Positions 7,026 to 14,605 of a DNA stretch of 20,756 bases are shown here, piece after piece. The position numbers and the translations under genes are program-made. The notes under the pieces were generated by a model. That model searched no databases. It was not told where the DNA came from and saw nothing but the letters and a program-made list of their open reading frames with translations. Origin of the DNA: JAAFIP01 sp043766985 (GTDB lineage: Bacteria; Pseudomonadota; Gammaproteobacteria; Burkholderiales; Burkholderiaceae_C). Position 1 is the first letter of the stretch. The number at the start of each line of letters is the position of its first letter. The stretch covers positions 1-20,756 of the forward strand of contig JAYUHM010000261.1 in the NCBI GenBank assembly GCA_043766985.1. The letters are read 5' to 3'.

Positions 7026-7973
7026 ATGAGCTACTGGGGACGCGGCTACCCGCCCTATGTGTCTGTGGCCGAGCGTCGCGCCAAGGCCGAAACAGTTATC
7101 GCAAAAGCCAAAAAGGCCGGTGCCAACTACACCTCCATCGCGCCGTACAAAGGCGCAATCGCCAAAACCTTTTGGGGCAAAGCCTGGTGCGACAACCTGC
7201 AGGCCTACAGCGACTATGACAACCGCCTGCCGCGCGGCGCCAGGTATGTGCGCAACGGCTCGGTGATCGACCTGCAAATCAAAGCCAACGCCGTGCAGGC
7301 GCTGGTGATGGGCAGCAGCCTGTACAGCGTGGATGTCAGCATCGCCCAAGTGCCCGCAGCACAGTGGCAAGCGATTTGCACAGACTGCGCAAGCTCCATC
7401 GACACTCTGGTAGACCTTCTGCAAGGCAAACTGGCCAAGCCCGTCATGGAGCGCATCTGCAAGCCACTTACGGGCCTGTTCCCCTCACCCAAAGAAATCC
7501 GCTTTACCTGCGACTGCCCCGACTCTGCCAGCATGTGCAAACATATTGCCGCCGTCATGTACGGCGTAGGCGCGCGGCTCGACCATAAACCCGAGCTGCT
7601 GTTTACCCTGCGCCAGGTAGAGGCCAAAGACCTGGTGGCCCAAGCTGGCAGCGGCCTGCCCGCTCAAGGTAAACGGACCACCAGCAGCAAAATGCTCGAC
7701 GATTCGGCGTTGGCCGACGTGTTTGGTTTGGAGATGGACGAACCAGCGGCCGCACCCCTACCCGAAACCAAGCCGGTCAAGGCGGGCGCTAAAACCGCGC
7801 CCAAAGCTGGCACTACACCGGCTACCCAGATTCGACCTCCATTAGCGAGCACAGCGGTAAAAAAAGTAAGTGCGAAAAAATCAGCTGCCCCTAAGAAAGC
7901 GCCCGCCGCCACGCCTGCGGTTAAAAAACCTGCTCCCAAGCTAAGGCCCAAGCGCTTAAGCAATTCATTTTAG
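7026..7973 (+). CDS. SWIM zinc-finger protein with H1-like tail
   Basis: This is a 315-residue partner of the SNF2 helicase. The zinc-binding SWIM motif CxCx6CxH is intact: Cys162, Cys164, Cys171 and His173 in FTCDCPDSASMCKHIAAVMY. The N-terminus (MSYWGRGYPPYVSVAERRAK, then FWGKAWCDNLQAYSDY) is the usual opening of bacterial SWIM proteins paired with SNF2 enzymes. From about residue 240 the chain becomes low-complexity and rich in Ala, Pro and Lys (KKVSAKKSAAPKKAPAA, VKKPAPKLRPKR), like histone H1 or bacterial H1-like tails. This tail probably binds DNA non-specifically. A strong Shine-Dalgarno (GAGGAGA, 7014-7020) sits 5 nt before the ATG. The gene is co-transcribed with the helicase gene in all likelihood. 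An intergenic repeat follows the stop. Confidence 0.92.
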   Translation: MSYWGRGYPPYVSVAERRAKAETVIAKAKKAGANYTSIAPYKGAIAKTFWGKAWCDNLQAYSDYDNRLPRGARYVRNGSVIDLQIKANAVQALVMGSSLYSVDVSIAQVPAAQWQAICTDCASSIDTLVDLLQGKLAKPVMERICKPLTGLFPSPKEIRFTCDCPDSASMCKHIAAVMYGVGARLDHKPELLFTLRQVEAKDLVAQAGSGLPAQGKRTTSSKMLDDSALADVFGLEMDEPAAAPLPETKPVKAGAKTAPKAGTTPATQIRPPLASTAVKKVSAKKSAAPKKAPAATPAVKKPAPKLRPKRLSNSF

Positions 7974-7982
7974 CTACATAAT

Positions 7983-8028
7983 TCGTAGCTGCTCCCGCGA
8001 TATTTTAAAGGGCTAGAACCCGAAATGC
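7983..8028 (+). repeat. Degenerate third copy of the intergenic repeat
   Basis: TCGTAGCTGCTCCCGCGATATTTTAAAGGGCTAGAACCCGAAATG aligns along its length with the core of 2787-2842 (TAGCTGCTTGCGCAATATTT...GGGCTAGAGGCCTAAAA), but with many substitutions. It lies just after the SWIM gene stop. The rest of the gap to the phosphoketolase start (8029-8205) shows no further repeat and no clear promoter. Confidence 0.6.
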
Positions 8029-8205
8029 CACCTAAATTACCAGCATCCAGTTAACGCTGTAACAGGGTGCGAACAAGCGCCTGTGCGCGGGCATGGGGTG
8101 AAGTGCAATCATTGGTGTGTGCGACACCGTACAGACGCGCTGCGCTCTGTTTGGGTACAAATGGGTTGCCGCGTGACGCCGTCGCAACCCACCGCAAGGA
8201 CCCCC

Positions 8206-10611
8206 ATGCATGATTCCCTTTCAGCCGAGATGCTACAAAGAATGCACGCCTACTGGCGCGCCGCCAACTACCTGTCGGTAGGGCAAATTTACCTGCGAGA
8301 CAACGCCCTGCTGGAGGTGCCACTCACGCTAGCCCACGTCAAGCCGCGTTTGCTGGGCCATTGGGGCACGACACCGGGCTTGAACCTCATTTACGTGCAC
8401 TTGAACCGGCTTATCAAGCAGCACAGTTTGAACATGATGTACGTGATAGGGCCTGGCCACGGCGGGCCCGGCATCGTGGCCAACGCGTATCTGGAAGGCT
8501 CGTACACCGAGCATTACCCGGCCATTGAGCGCAACCGCTACGGCTTGCAGCGGCTGTTTCGCCAGTTCTCCTGGCCTGGCGGCATTTCCAGCCACGTCTC
8601 GCCCGAAATACCGGGCTCGATTCACGAGGGCGGCGAGCTGGGCTATTCGCTGGCGCATGCCTACGGCGCTGCGTTTGACAACCCGAGCTTGATCGTGGCC
8701 TGCGTGGTTGGTGACGGCGAGGCAGAGACGGGCGCCCTGGCCGCCAGCTGGCATTCCAACAAATTCTTGAACCCGGCATGCGATGGGGCCGTGCTGCCCA
8801 TTCTCCACCTCAACGGCTTCAAAATCGCCAACCCCACCGTGCTGGCGCGCATCAGCCGGGATGAACTGACCGATTTGCTGCGCGGCTACGGCCATGAACC
8901 CTTTTTTGTGGAAGGTGACGACCCGATGCCGGTGCACCAAAGTCTGGCAGGCACCCTGGACGTGGTTTTGGCCCGAATTCAACAGATTCAGGGGGAGGCG
9001 CGGTCTGCCGAGACAGAGAGAATTGGCAATGGAAACAACCAGCGGCCACGCTGGCCGATGATTGTCCTGCGAACCCCGAAGGGCTGGACCGGCCCGAAGT
9101 CGGTTGATGGCAAGCCGGTGGAAGGCACCTGGCGCGCACACCAAGTGCCGATTGCAAATGTCACAACGCCAAAGCATTTGCAGCAACTCGAAGATTGGCT
9201 CAAAAGCTACCGTCCGCAGGAACTGTTCGATGCGCAGGGCACGTTACTTGACGAGTTGGCAGCACTCGCCCCCACTGGCCACCATCGCATGGGCTGCAAC
9301 CCGCATGCCAACGGCGGCGGCTTGCTGCAGGCTTTGTCCATGCCCGATTTTCGTGCTTATGCGGTGGCGGTGCCCACGCCGGGCAGTGTCAACGCCGAGG
9401 CAACCCGGGTGATGGGCGGTTTTTTGCGCGACGTGATGAAGCTGAACCTGGCCAACAACAACTTCCGCATCTTTGGCCCAGACGAGACCGCGTCAAACCG
9501 CCTGGACGCCATCTACGAAGTCAGCGGCAAGGCCTGGATGGCCGATGTGCAAGACGTGGACGTCAACCTCAGCACCCGGGGCCGGGTGATGGAGGTGCTG
9601 AGCGAGCACCTGTGCGAGGGCTGGCTTGAAGGCTACCTGCTGACCGGGCGGCACGGCCTGTTCTCCTGTTATGAGGCCTTTATCCACATTATCGATTCGA
9701 TGCTCAACCAGCACGCCAAATGGCTCAAGGTCAGCCAGCAGATTCCCTGGCGCAAACCCATAGCGTCGCTGAACTACCTTCTCACCTCGCATGTCTGGCG
9801 GCAAGACCACAACGGCTTTTCGCACCAAGACCCAGGCTTTATCGACCATGTGGCCAACAAGAAATCAGATGTGGTGCGCATCTACCTGCCGCCCGATGCC
9901 AACTGCCTGCTGTCGGTCACCGCCCATTGCCTGCACAGCCGCAACTACGTCAACCTGATCATCGCTGGCAAGCAGCCCCAGGCGCAGTGGCTGGACATGG
10001 ATGCAGCGGTGCGCCACTGCACGGCGGGAGCGGGCATATGGCACTGGGCGGGCAACGCTGGCACCACGGGCATCACGGGCACTGACGCGCCGGACGTCGT
10101 CATGGCCTGCGCGGGCGACGTGCCCACCCTAGAGGCCTTGGCGGCGGTGACGCTGCTGCGCCGTTATGTGCCAGACATCCGCATCCGTTTCGTCAACGTG
10201 GTGGACCTGATGGTGCTGCAGCCTGCATCAGAGCATCCGCATGGCCTGCAAGATCATGCGTTCGATGCGCTGTTTACCACAGACAAACCGGTGATCTTTG
10301 CCTTTCATGGTTACCCGGCCATGGTTCACAAGCTCACCTACCGCCGCCATAACCACGCCAACATCCACGTGCGCGGCTACAAAGAGGAAGGCACCACCAC
10401 CACCGCATTTGACATGGTGGTGTTAAACAACCTGGACCGCTACCAGTTGGCGCTCGATGCCATCCAAAGAATTCCCCGCTATCGGCACCTGGTCGAAGCA
10501 GAAACCGCGCGTTATTGGACCACCATGGAGCGCCACAAACTCTACATCTGCGAGCATGGGGACGACATGCCCGAGGTGAAAGACTGGTGTTGGGAAGGAC
10601 CGGTATCATGA
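8206..10611 (+). CDS. xfp: Phosphoketolase (xylulose-5-phosphate/fructose-6-phosphate)
   Basis: This thiamine-diphosphate enzyme splits xylulose-5-P (and often fructose-6-P) with phosphate into acetyl phosphate and glyceraldehyde-3-P or erythrose-4-P. The 801-residue length is the usual one. Diagnostic blocks are GPGHGGPG at 82-89, the ThDP/Mg motif starting GDGEAETG at 169 and ending SNKFLNP, then HQDPGFIDHVANKK, PPDANCLL, and near the C-terminus FHGYPAMVHKLTYRR and GYKEEGTTTTAFDM. The frame is open back to 8083, but the family start MHDSLSAEML lies at ATG 8206, with AAGGA (8195-8199) as Shine-Dalgarno; the upstream 41 codons look non-coding. Its stop overlaps the acetate kinase start (ATGA at 10608). 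This ties acetyl-P production to its use and places it at the head of the carbon operon. Confidence 0.97.
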   Translation: MHDSLSAEMLQRMHAYWRAANYLSVGQIYLRDNALLEVPLTLAHVKPRLLGHWGTTPGLNLIYVHLNRLIKQHSLNMMYVIGPGHGGPGIVANAYLEGSYTEHYPAIERNRYGLQRLFRQFSWPGGISSHVSPEIPGSIHEGGELGYSLAHAYGAAFDNPSLIVACVVGDGEAETGALAASWHSNKFLNPACDGAVLPILHLNGFKIANPTVLARISRDELTDLLRGYGHEPFFVEGDDPMPVHQSLAGTLDVVLARIQQIQGEARSAETERIGNGNNQRPRWPMIVLRTPKGWTGPKSVDGKPVEGTWRAHQVPIANVTTPKHLQQLEDWLKSYRPQELFDAQGTLLDELAALAPTGHHRMGCNPHANGGGLLQALSMPDFRAYAVAVPTPGSVNAEATRVMGGFLRDVMKLNLANNNFRIFGPDETASNRLDAIYEVSGKAWMADVQDVDVNLSTRGRVMEVLSEHLCEGWLEGYLLTGRHGLFSCYEAFIHIIDSMLNQHAKWLKVSQQIPWRKPIASLNYLLTSHVWRQDHNGFSHQDPGFIDHVANKKSDVVRIYLPPDANCLLSVTAHCLHSRNYVNLIIAGKQPQAQWLDMDAAVRHCTAGAGIWHWAGNAGTTGITGTDAPDVVMACAGDVPTLEALAAVTLLRRYVPDIRIRFVNVVDLMVLQPASEHPHGLQDHAFDALFTTDKPVIFAFHGYPAMVHKLTYRRHNHANIHVRGYKEEGTTTTAFDMVVLNNLDRYQLALDAIQRIPRYRHLVEAETARYWTTMERHKLYICEHGDDMPEVKDWCWEGPVS

Positions 10612-11735
10612 TTGTGCTGGCGCTGAACAGCGGCTCCTCGTCATTCAAATTCGGTGTGTACCGAATGCAGGCATCCCATGCCGAAGAATTGGTCGCAAAC
10701 ACCATTCCTGCGCCCAGCCCGGCAGAGGCCCTTGCCGGAGTTGCACAACTTCTGGCCCAGTCCAAAGTGCCTGCACCCACCGCCATAGGGCACCGCCTGG
10801 TGCATGGCGGCCCGGCGCTGCGCCAGCACTGCCTGATTGACGCCACGGTGGTGCAGCAGCTTGAAGCGGCGGTTGGTTTCGCGCCCCTGCATATGCCAGC
10901 AGCGCTGTCGTTCATTCAGTTTGCGCAGCAGCAGTTTCCCGGCCTGCCGCAGGTGGCGTGTTTCGACACCAGCATTCACGCCAGCCTGCCCGACGTGGCA
11001 CGCGTACTGCCCATTCCCCGGCAATGGCAACAGGAGGGTATCCAGCGGTACGGGTTTCACGGCCTGTCTATCGAGTCGATCCTGCATCACCTCGGGCCTG
11101 ATGTTCCCCACCGCATGGTCATCGCCCATCTCGGACATGGCGCGAGCGTGACTGCGCTCAAAAAAGGCCAATCGATCGACACCAGCATGGGCCTGACGCC
11201 CACCGGCGGGGTGATGATGGGCACGCGCACGGGCGATCTTGACCCGGGAGTCCTGCTCTACCTCCTGCGTGAAAAAAAGTTGGATGCCGCTAGGCTGGCG
11301 GATTTGATCGATCACCGCTCTGGCTTGCTGGGGGTTTCAGGCATCAGCAGTGACATGCAGCAGTTGCACAAGAGCGCTTCGTCCAACCCAGCTGCACGGC
11401 TTGCCATCCAGATGTTTTGCTACTCGGTGGGCAAACAGATAGCCGCCATGATCGCCGCGCTGGATGGCGTAGACCTGCTGGTATTTACCGGCGGCATTGG
11501 AGAAAACGATGCGCAGGTGCGCGGCGCCATTTGCAGCCATTTATCCTGGATTGGCGTCAGCCTCGACGAGGGTCGCAACCAGTCGGCCGACAACCCTGTC
11601 AACGCGGCTTTTTCACGCTGCGCGGTGCGCGTGATCGCCTCGCAGGAGGACGCGCAAATTGCCCTCCACACCTTCGCCTTGGCTGCAAAGAGCACCAGCG
11701 CGGCAGCAGATATGCAAACGGAAAAGGAGAACTAG
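10608..11735 (+). CDS. ackA: Acetate kinase
   Basis: This enzyme converts acetyl-P plus ADP to acetate plus ATP, the energy-yielding step after phosphoketolase. The 375 residues make it slightly shorter than the common ~400. The signature NSGSSSFK is at 7-14, GHRLVHGG at 61-68, and the catalytic Asp at 120 in CFDTSIH. QRYGFHGLS follows, then AHLGHGAS at 173-180, MGLTPTGG and MGTRTGDLDPG, and FTGGIGEN ending at Asn300. The ATG overlaps the phosphoketolase stop by 4 bp (ATGA), so translation is probably coupled. The frame is open upstream to 10515 inside xfp, but the family start MIVLALNSGSS is at 10608. The 3' end carries the Shine-Dalgarno of the next gene. Confidence 0.96.
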   Translation: MIVLALNSGSSSFKFGVYRMQASHAEELVANTIPAPSPAEALAGVAQLLAQSKVPAPTAIGHRLVHGGPALRQHCLIDATVVQQLEAAVGFAPLHMPAALSFIQFAQQQFPGLPQVACFDTSIHASLPDVARVLPIPRQWQQEGIQRYGFHGLSIESILHHLGPDVPHRMVIAHLGHGASVTALKKGQSIDTSMGLTPTGGVMMGTRTGDLDPGVLLYLLREKKLDAARLADLIDHRSGLLGVSGISSDMQQLHKSASSNPAARLAIQMFCYSVGKQIAAMIAALDGVDLLVFTGGIGENDAQVRGAICSHLSWIGVSLDEGRNQSADNPVNAAFSRCAVRVIASQEDAQIALHTFALAAKSTSAAADMQTEKEN

Positions 11736-11736
11736 T

Positions 11737-12753
11737 ATGCAAATTGCAATGATAGGCTTGGGCCGGATGGGCGGCAACATGGTGCGCCGCCTGCTTGCCA
11801 AAGGGCACGAATGCATCGTATACGGCAGGCAGCCTGCCGCCATAGCGGCCCTGCAAAAAGACGGTGCCATCGGTGCAGCAACGTTGAAAGACATGGTGTC
11901 GCGCCTTACCCAGCCACGCCTGGTCTGGCTCATGGTGCCAGCCGCGGCGGTCGATCAGGTTTTGGGCGATCTGGTGCCCCTGCTGGACCAAGGCGACATC
12001 GTTGTGGATGGCGGCAATTCATACTACCGGGACGACATCCGCCGTGGCAGTGAACTGCAAGCCGCTGGCATTCACTACCTGGACGTGGGCACCAGTGGGG
12101 GAGTGAAAGGGCTTGACCGCGGCTACTGCCTGATGGTGGGTGGCGAGTCCGATATCGTCGCGCATGTGCGTCCGATCTTTGTGTCTCTGGCCCCTGGAAT
12201 CACGGCGGCCCCCCGCACTCCGGGCCGTGCGCTTGACAAGGGCAGCGCGGAGCTGGGGTTCCTGCACTGCGGCCCGTGTGGGGCGGGTCACTTTGTCAAG
12301 ATGGTGCATAACGGCATCGAATATGGCGTGATGGCGGCGTATGCAGAAGGGTTTAACATCCTTCGCAATGCCAACGTGGGCAAGCAAAACGTCGAGCACG
12401 ATGCCGAAACCACACCACTGAGCCATCCCGAGTTTTACCAGTTCGATATGGATCTGCCCGAGATTGCGGAAGTGTGGCGGCGCGGCAGCGTCATCGGCTC
12501 CTGGTTGCTTGATTTGAGCGCACAAGCTTTGCAAAAAGACCCCGAGCTTGCGGCCTATGGCGGGCATGTCTCGGACTCAGGCGAGGGCCGCTGGACTGTG
12601 CAGGCCGCCATCGACGAGGGCGTTCCGGCGCATGTGCTCAGCGCAGCGCTGTTTGACCGTTTTTCATCGCGCGGCAATGCTGACTTTGCCAATCGGGTTC
12701 TGTCGGCGATGCGCCACGAGTTTGGTGGCCACAACGAGAAGCCCGCGCCATGA
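11737..12753 (+). CDS. gnd: 6-phosphogluconate dehydrogenase, decarboxylating, short (GntZ-like) form
   Basis: This enzyme oxidises 6-phosphogluconate to ribulose-5-P, CO2 and reduced nicotinamide cofactor. At 338 residues it is the short form, compared with ~470 for E. coli Gnd, and short forms often prefer NAD. The N-terminal Rossmann motif GLGRMGGNM is at 7-15. The substrate loop DVGTSGGVKGLDRGYCLMVGG starts at 116. The catalytic region CGPCGAGHFVKMVHNGIEYG spans 178-197, with Lys188, Asn192 and Glu195. The start is ATG 11737, one base after the ackA stop, with AAGGAG (11724-11729) 7 nt upstream inside ackA. The frame is open back to 11659, but that stretch is out of family. In this operon it supplies pentose phosphate for phosphoketolase. 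Confidence 0.95.
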   Translation: MQIAMIGLGRMGGNMVRRLLAKGHECIVYGRQPAAIAALQKDGAIGAATLKDMVSRLTQPRLVWLMVPAAAVDQVLGDLVPLLDQGDIVVDGGNSYYRDDIRRGSELQAAGIHYLDVGTSGGVKGLDRGYCLMVGGESDIVAHVRPIFVSLAPGITAAPRTPGRALDKGSAELGFLHCGPCGAGHFVKMVHNGIEYGVMAAYAEGFNILRNANVGKQNVEHDAETTPLSHPEFYQFDMDLPEIAEVWRRGSVIGSWLLDLSAQALQKDPELAAYGGHVSDSGEGRWTVQAAIDEGVPAHVLSAALFDRFSSRGNADFANRVLSAMRHEFGGHNEKPAP

Positions 12754-13460
12754 CTGCGCTGCAAGACACGGTATTTTTGCTCGATGTAGACAATACCCTG
12801 CTCGACAACGACCAGGTCATCGCAGACCTGCGGGCCCACCTTGAGCAGGAATTTGGCACCGTCTGTGCGAGCCATTATTGGGCGCACTTCGAGGCTTTGC
12901 GCGAGGAACTTGGATATGCCGACTATCTGGGCGCGCTGCAGCGTTACCGCTTGGGCCCCGGGCACGGGCACGCACACGGGGACGATGACGGCTCACGCCT
13001 GCTGCAGATGTCAAGCTATCTTATTGACTACCCGTTCGCCAGCCGCCTCTACAGCGGCGCGCTGGAGGTGATAGCGCGCCTGAACGCCTTGGGCCGTACC
13101 GTGATTCTCTCGGACGGCGACGTGGTTTTTCAGCCCCGCAAGGTGCAGCGCTCGGGCCTGTGGGATGCCGTTGCGGGGCGCGTGCTGATCTATATCCACA
13201 AGGAGCACAAGCTTGACGCAGTGCAACGCCATTACCCGGCGCAGCACTATGTGATGGTGGACGACAAACTGAGGGTGCTTGCCGCGATGAAAAGCGTCAT
13301 GGCCCATAGACTGACCACCGTGTTCCCGCGGCAAGGCCACTATGCACTCGACCCTACCGTGGTTGCTGCCTACCCACCAGCCGATCTCAGCCTGGAGCGT
13401 ATTGGTGACCTGCTAGATGTGGACATTCCCAACTTCCTGGCGCTAAAGGAGACGCGATGA
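12750..13460 (+). CDS. HAD-superfamily hydrolase, probable phosphatase
   Basis: This 236-residue protein has all four HAD motifs. Motif I is FLLDVDNT with nucleophile Asp12 and general acid Asp14. Motif II is ILSDGD at 119-124, with SDGD in place of the commoner S/T plus hydrophobics. Motif III lysine candidates are Lys131 and Lys151/154. Motif IV is VDDK with Asp171/Asp172. The helical cap lies at about residues 20-100 and contains an odd GHGHAHGDDDG stretch (71-81) that could bind a metal. ATGA overlaps link it to gnd (12750) and to tal (13457), so it is an integral operon member. A role as a sugar-phosphate or phosphoglycolate-like phosphatase, or a metabolite-repair enzyme in the phosphoketolase pathway, is inference; the substrate is unknown. 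Confidence 0.88.
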   Translation: MTALQDTVFLLDVDNTLLDNDQVIADLRAHLEQEFGTVCASHYWAHFEALREELGYADYLGALQRYRLGPGHGHAHGDDDGSRLLQMSSYLIDYPFASRLYSGALEVIARLNALGRTVILSDGDVVFQPRKVQRSGLWDAVAGRVLIYIHKEHKLDAVQRHYPAQHYVMVDDKLRVLAAMKSVMAHRLTTVFPRQGHYALDPTVVAAYPPADLSLERIGDLLDVDIPNFLALKETR

Positions 13461-14551
13461 ACCACACCACCCAAAAACTCCATCATCTTGGGCAACGGAT
13501 TTGGCTGGACAACATCACGCGGGAGCTTTTGACCAGTGGGACACTGACGCGCTACATCGCCGAGCTGTCGGTGACCGGGCTGACGTCTAACCCGACCATT
13601 TTTGAGCAGGCGATCAGCAAAAGCAGCGTCTACGACGAGGCCATCCAAACGCTGGCCGGCCAAGGTTTGACATTGGAAGGCATCTTCTTCGCCGTGGCGC
13701 TGCAAGACCTGACGCAGGCCGCCGATCTGTTCAGGCCGATCTTTGACAAAAGTGCAGGTTCTGACGGTTGGGTTTCGCTCGAAGTCTCGCCACTGCTCGC
13801 CAAAGACACGGCGGGCACTGTCAAAGCCGCCCTGCAACTGCAGGCGCAGGCGGCGATCCCTAACCTCTTCATCAAAATTCCTGGTACCCCTGAAGGCATT
13901 GCAGCCATCGAGCAATCCATCTTCAAAGGCGTTCCCATCAATGTGACTTTGCTGTTCTCGCGGGAACACTATATGGCCGCTGCCGAGGCGTATCTGCGGG
14001 GCATCGAGCGGCGGGTCGCTGCTGGGCTCAACCCCCGCGTGGAATCGGTAGCGTCGATGTTCGTCAGCCGCTGGGACACCAGTGTGAAGGACGAGATTTC
14101 GCCCCCATTTCATAACCGGCTGGGCATTGCCATGGCGATGCGAACCTACCGGGCCTACCGCAATATGCTTGCGTCCGCTCGCTGGAAAAAATTGGCGCAG
14201 GCTGGCGCAACACCCCAACGGCTGCTGTGGGCCAGCACGGGCACAAAAGATGCGGCAGCCCCCGACACGCTCTATGTCCAGGCCCTTATCGCACCGGACA
14301 CGATCAACACCATTCCCGAGAAGACCCTACTGGCGTTTGCAGACCACGGCGAGGTGGGTGCGGCCTTGTCCAATGATGGCGGCTACAGCGAAGCCGTGCT
14401 GGAAGAATTCAGGCGCGAGGGTGTGGACGACGAGGCGCTGGCCGCACGACTGCAAGGCGATGGGGTGCAGGCGTTCGCCAAGTCATGGAGCGCCCTGATG
14501 GCAAGGATCAGCGAAAAGACTTCGCCTGCAGCAGCGGTGGGGTTGGTATGA
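13457..14551 (+). CDS. tal: Transaldolase
   Basis: This enzyme moves a dihydroxyacetone unit between sugar phosphates (sedoheptulose-7-P + glyceraldehyde-3-P to erythrose-4-P + fructose-6-P). The 364-residue length matches the longer bacterial group also found in actinobacteria and cyanobacteria. IWLDNITRELL is at 15-25, GLTSNPTIFEQAI at 41-53, and the Schiff-base lysine is Lys140 in NLFIKIPGTPEG. NVTLLFS follows at 162-168, then the C-terminal ASTGTKD and NTIPEKTL blocks. The start overlaps the HAD gene stop (ATGA), and a 16-codon relic starts in its own stop (ATGA at 14548). It lets the operon interconvert the aldose phosphates released by phosphoketolase. Confidence 0.96.
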   Translation: MNHTTQKLHHLGQRIWLDNITRELLTSGTLTRYIAELSVTGLTSNPTIFEQAISKSSVYDEAIQTLAGQGLTLEGIFFAVALQDLTQAADLFRPIFDKSAGSDGWVSLEVSPLLAKDTAGTVKAALQLQAQAAIPNLFIKIPGTPEGIAAIEQSIFKGVPINVTLLFSREHYMAAAEAYLRGIERRVAAGLNPRVESVASMFVSRWDTSVKDEISPPFHNRLGIAMAMRTYRAYRNMLASARWKKLAQAGATPQRLLWASTGTKDAAAPDTLYVQALIAPDTINTIPEKTLLAFADHGEVGAALSNDGGYSEAVLEEFRREGVDDEALAARLQGDGVQAFAKSWSALMARISEKTSPAAAVGLV

Positions 14552-14598
14552 GCCTGGGCTACGACAAGGCGCTTTATCTGCTGCCGTTCGCCTCTTGA
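14548..14598 (+). pseudogene. Remnant start of a DUF2090-like gene
   Basis: An ATG overlapping the tal stop (ATGA) opens a 16-codon frame, MSLGYDKALYLLPFAS, ended by TGA. From memory, proteins of the DUF2090 group (aldolase-like, also found fused to IolC kinases) begin with GYDKPLYxLPFDHR, so this looks like the first ~14 codons of such a gene with the rest deleted. The frame breaks exactly where DHR would follow. The phosphoglucomutase start comes 7 nt later, and the relic's TGAGG may act as its Shine-Dalgarno. Alternatively it is a short leader or coupling peptide that is still translated. Moderate confidence: the match is short. Confidence 0.45.
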
Positions 14599-14605
14599 GG
14601 CACGC

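Noticed and set aside
8083..8205. N-terminal extension of phosphoketolase to 8083
   Set aside because: The 41 extra codons do not resemble the family; ATG 8206 has a Shine-Dalgarno and the conserved start.
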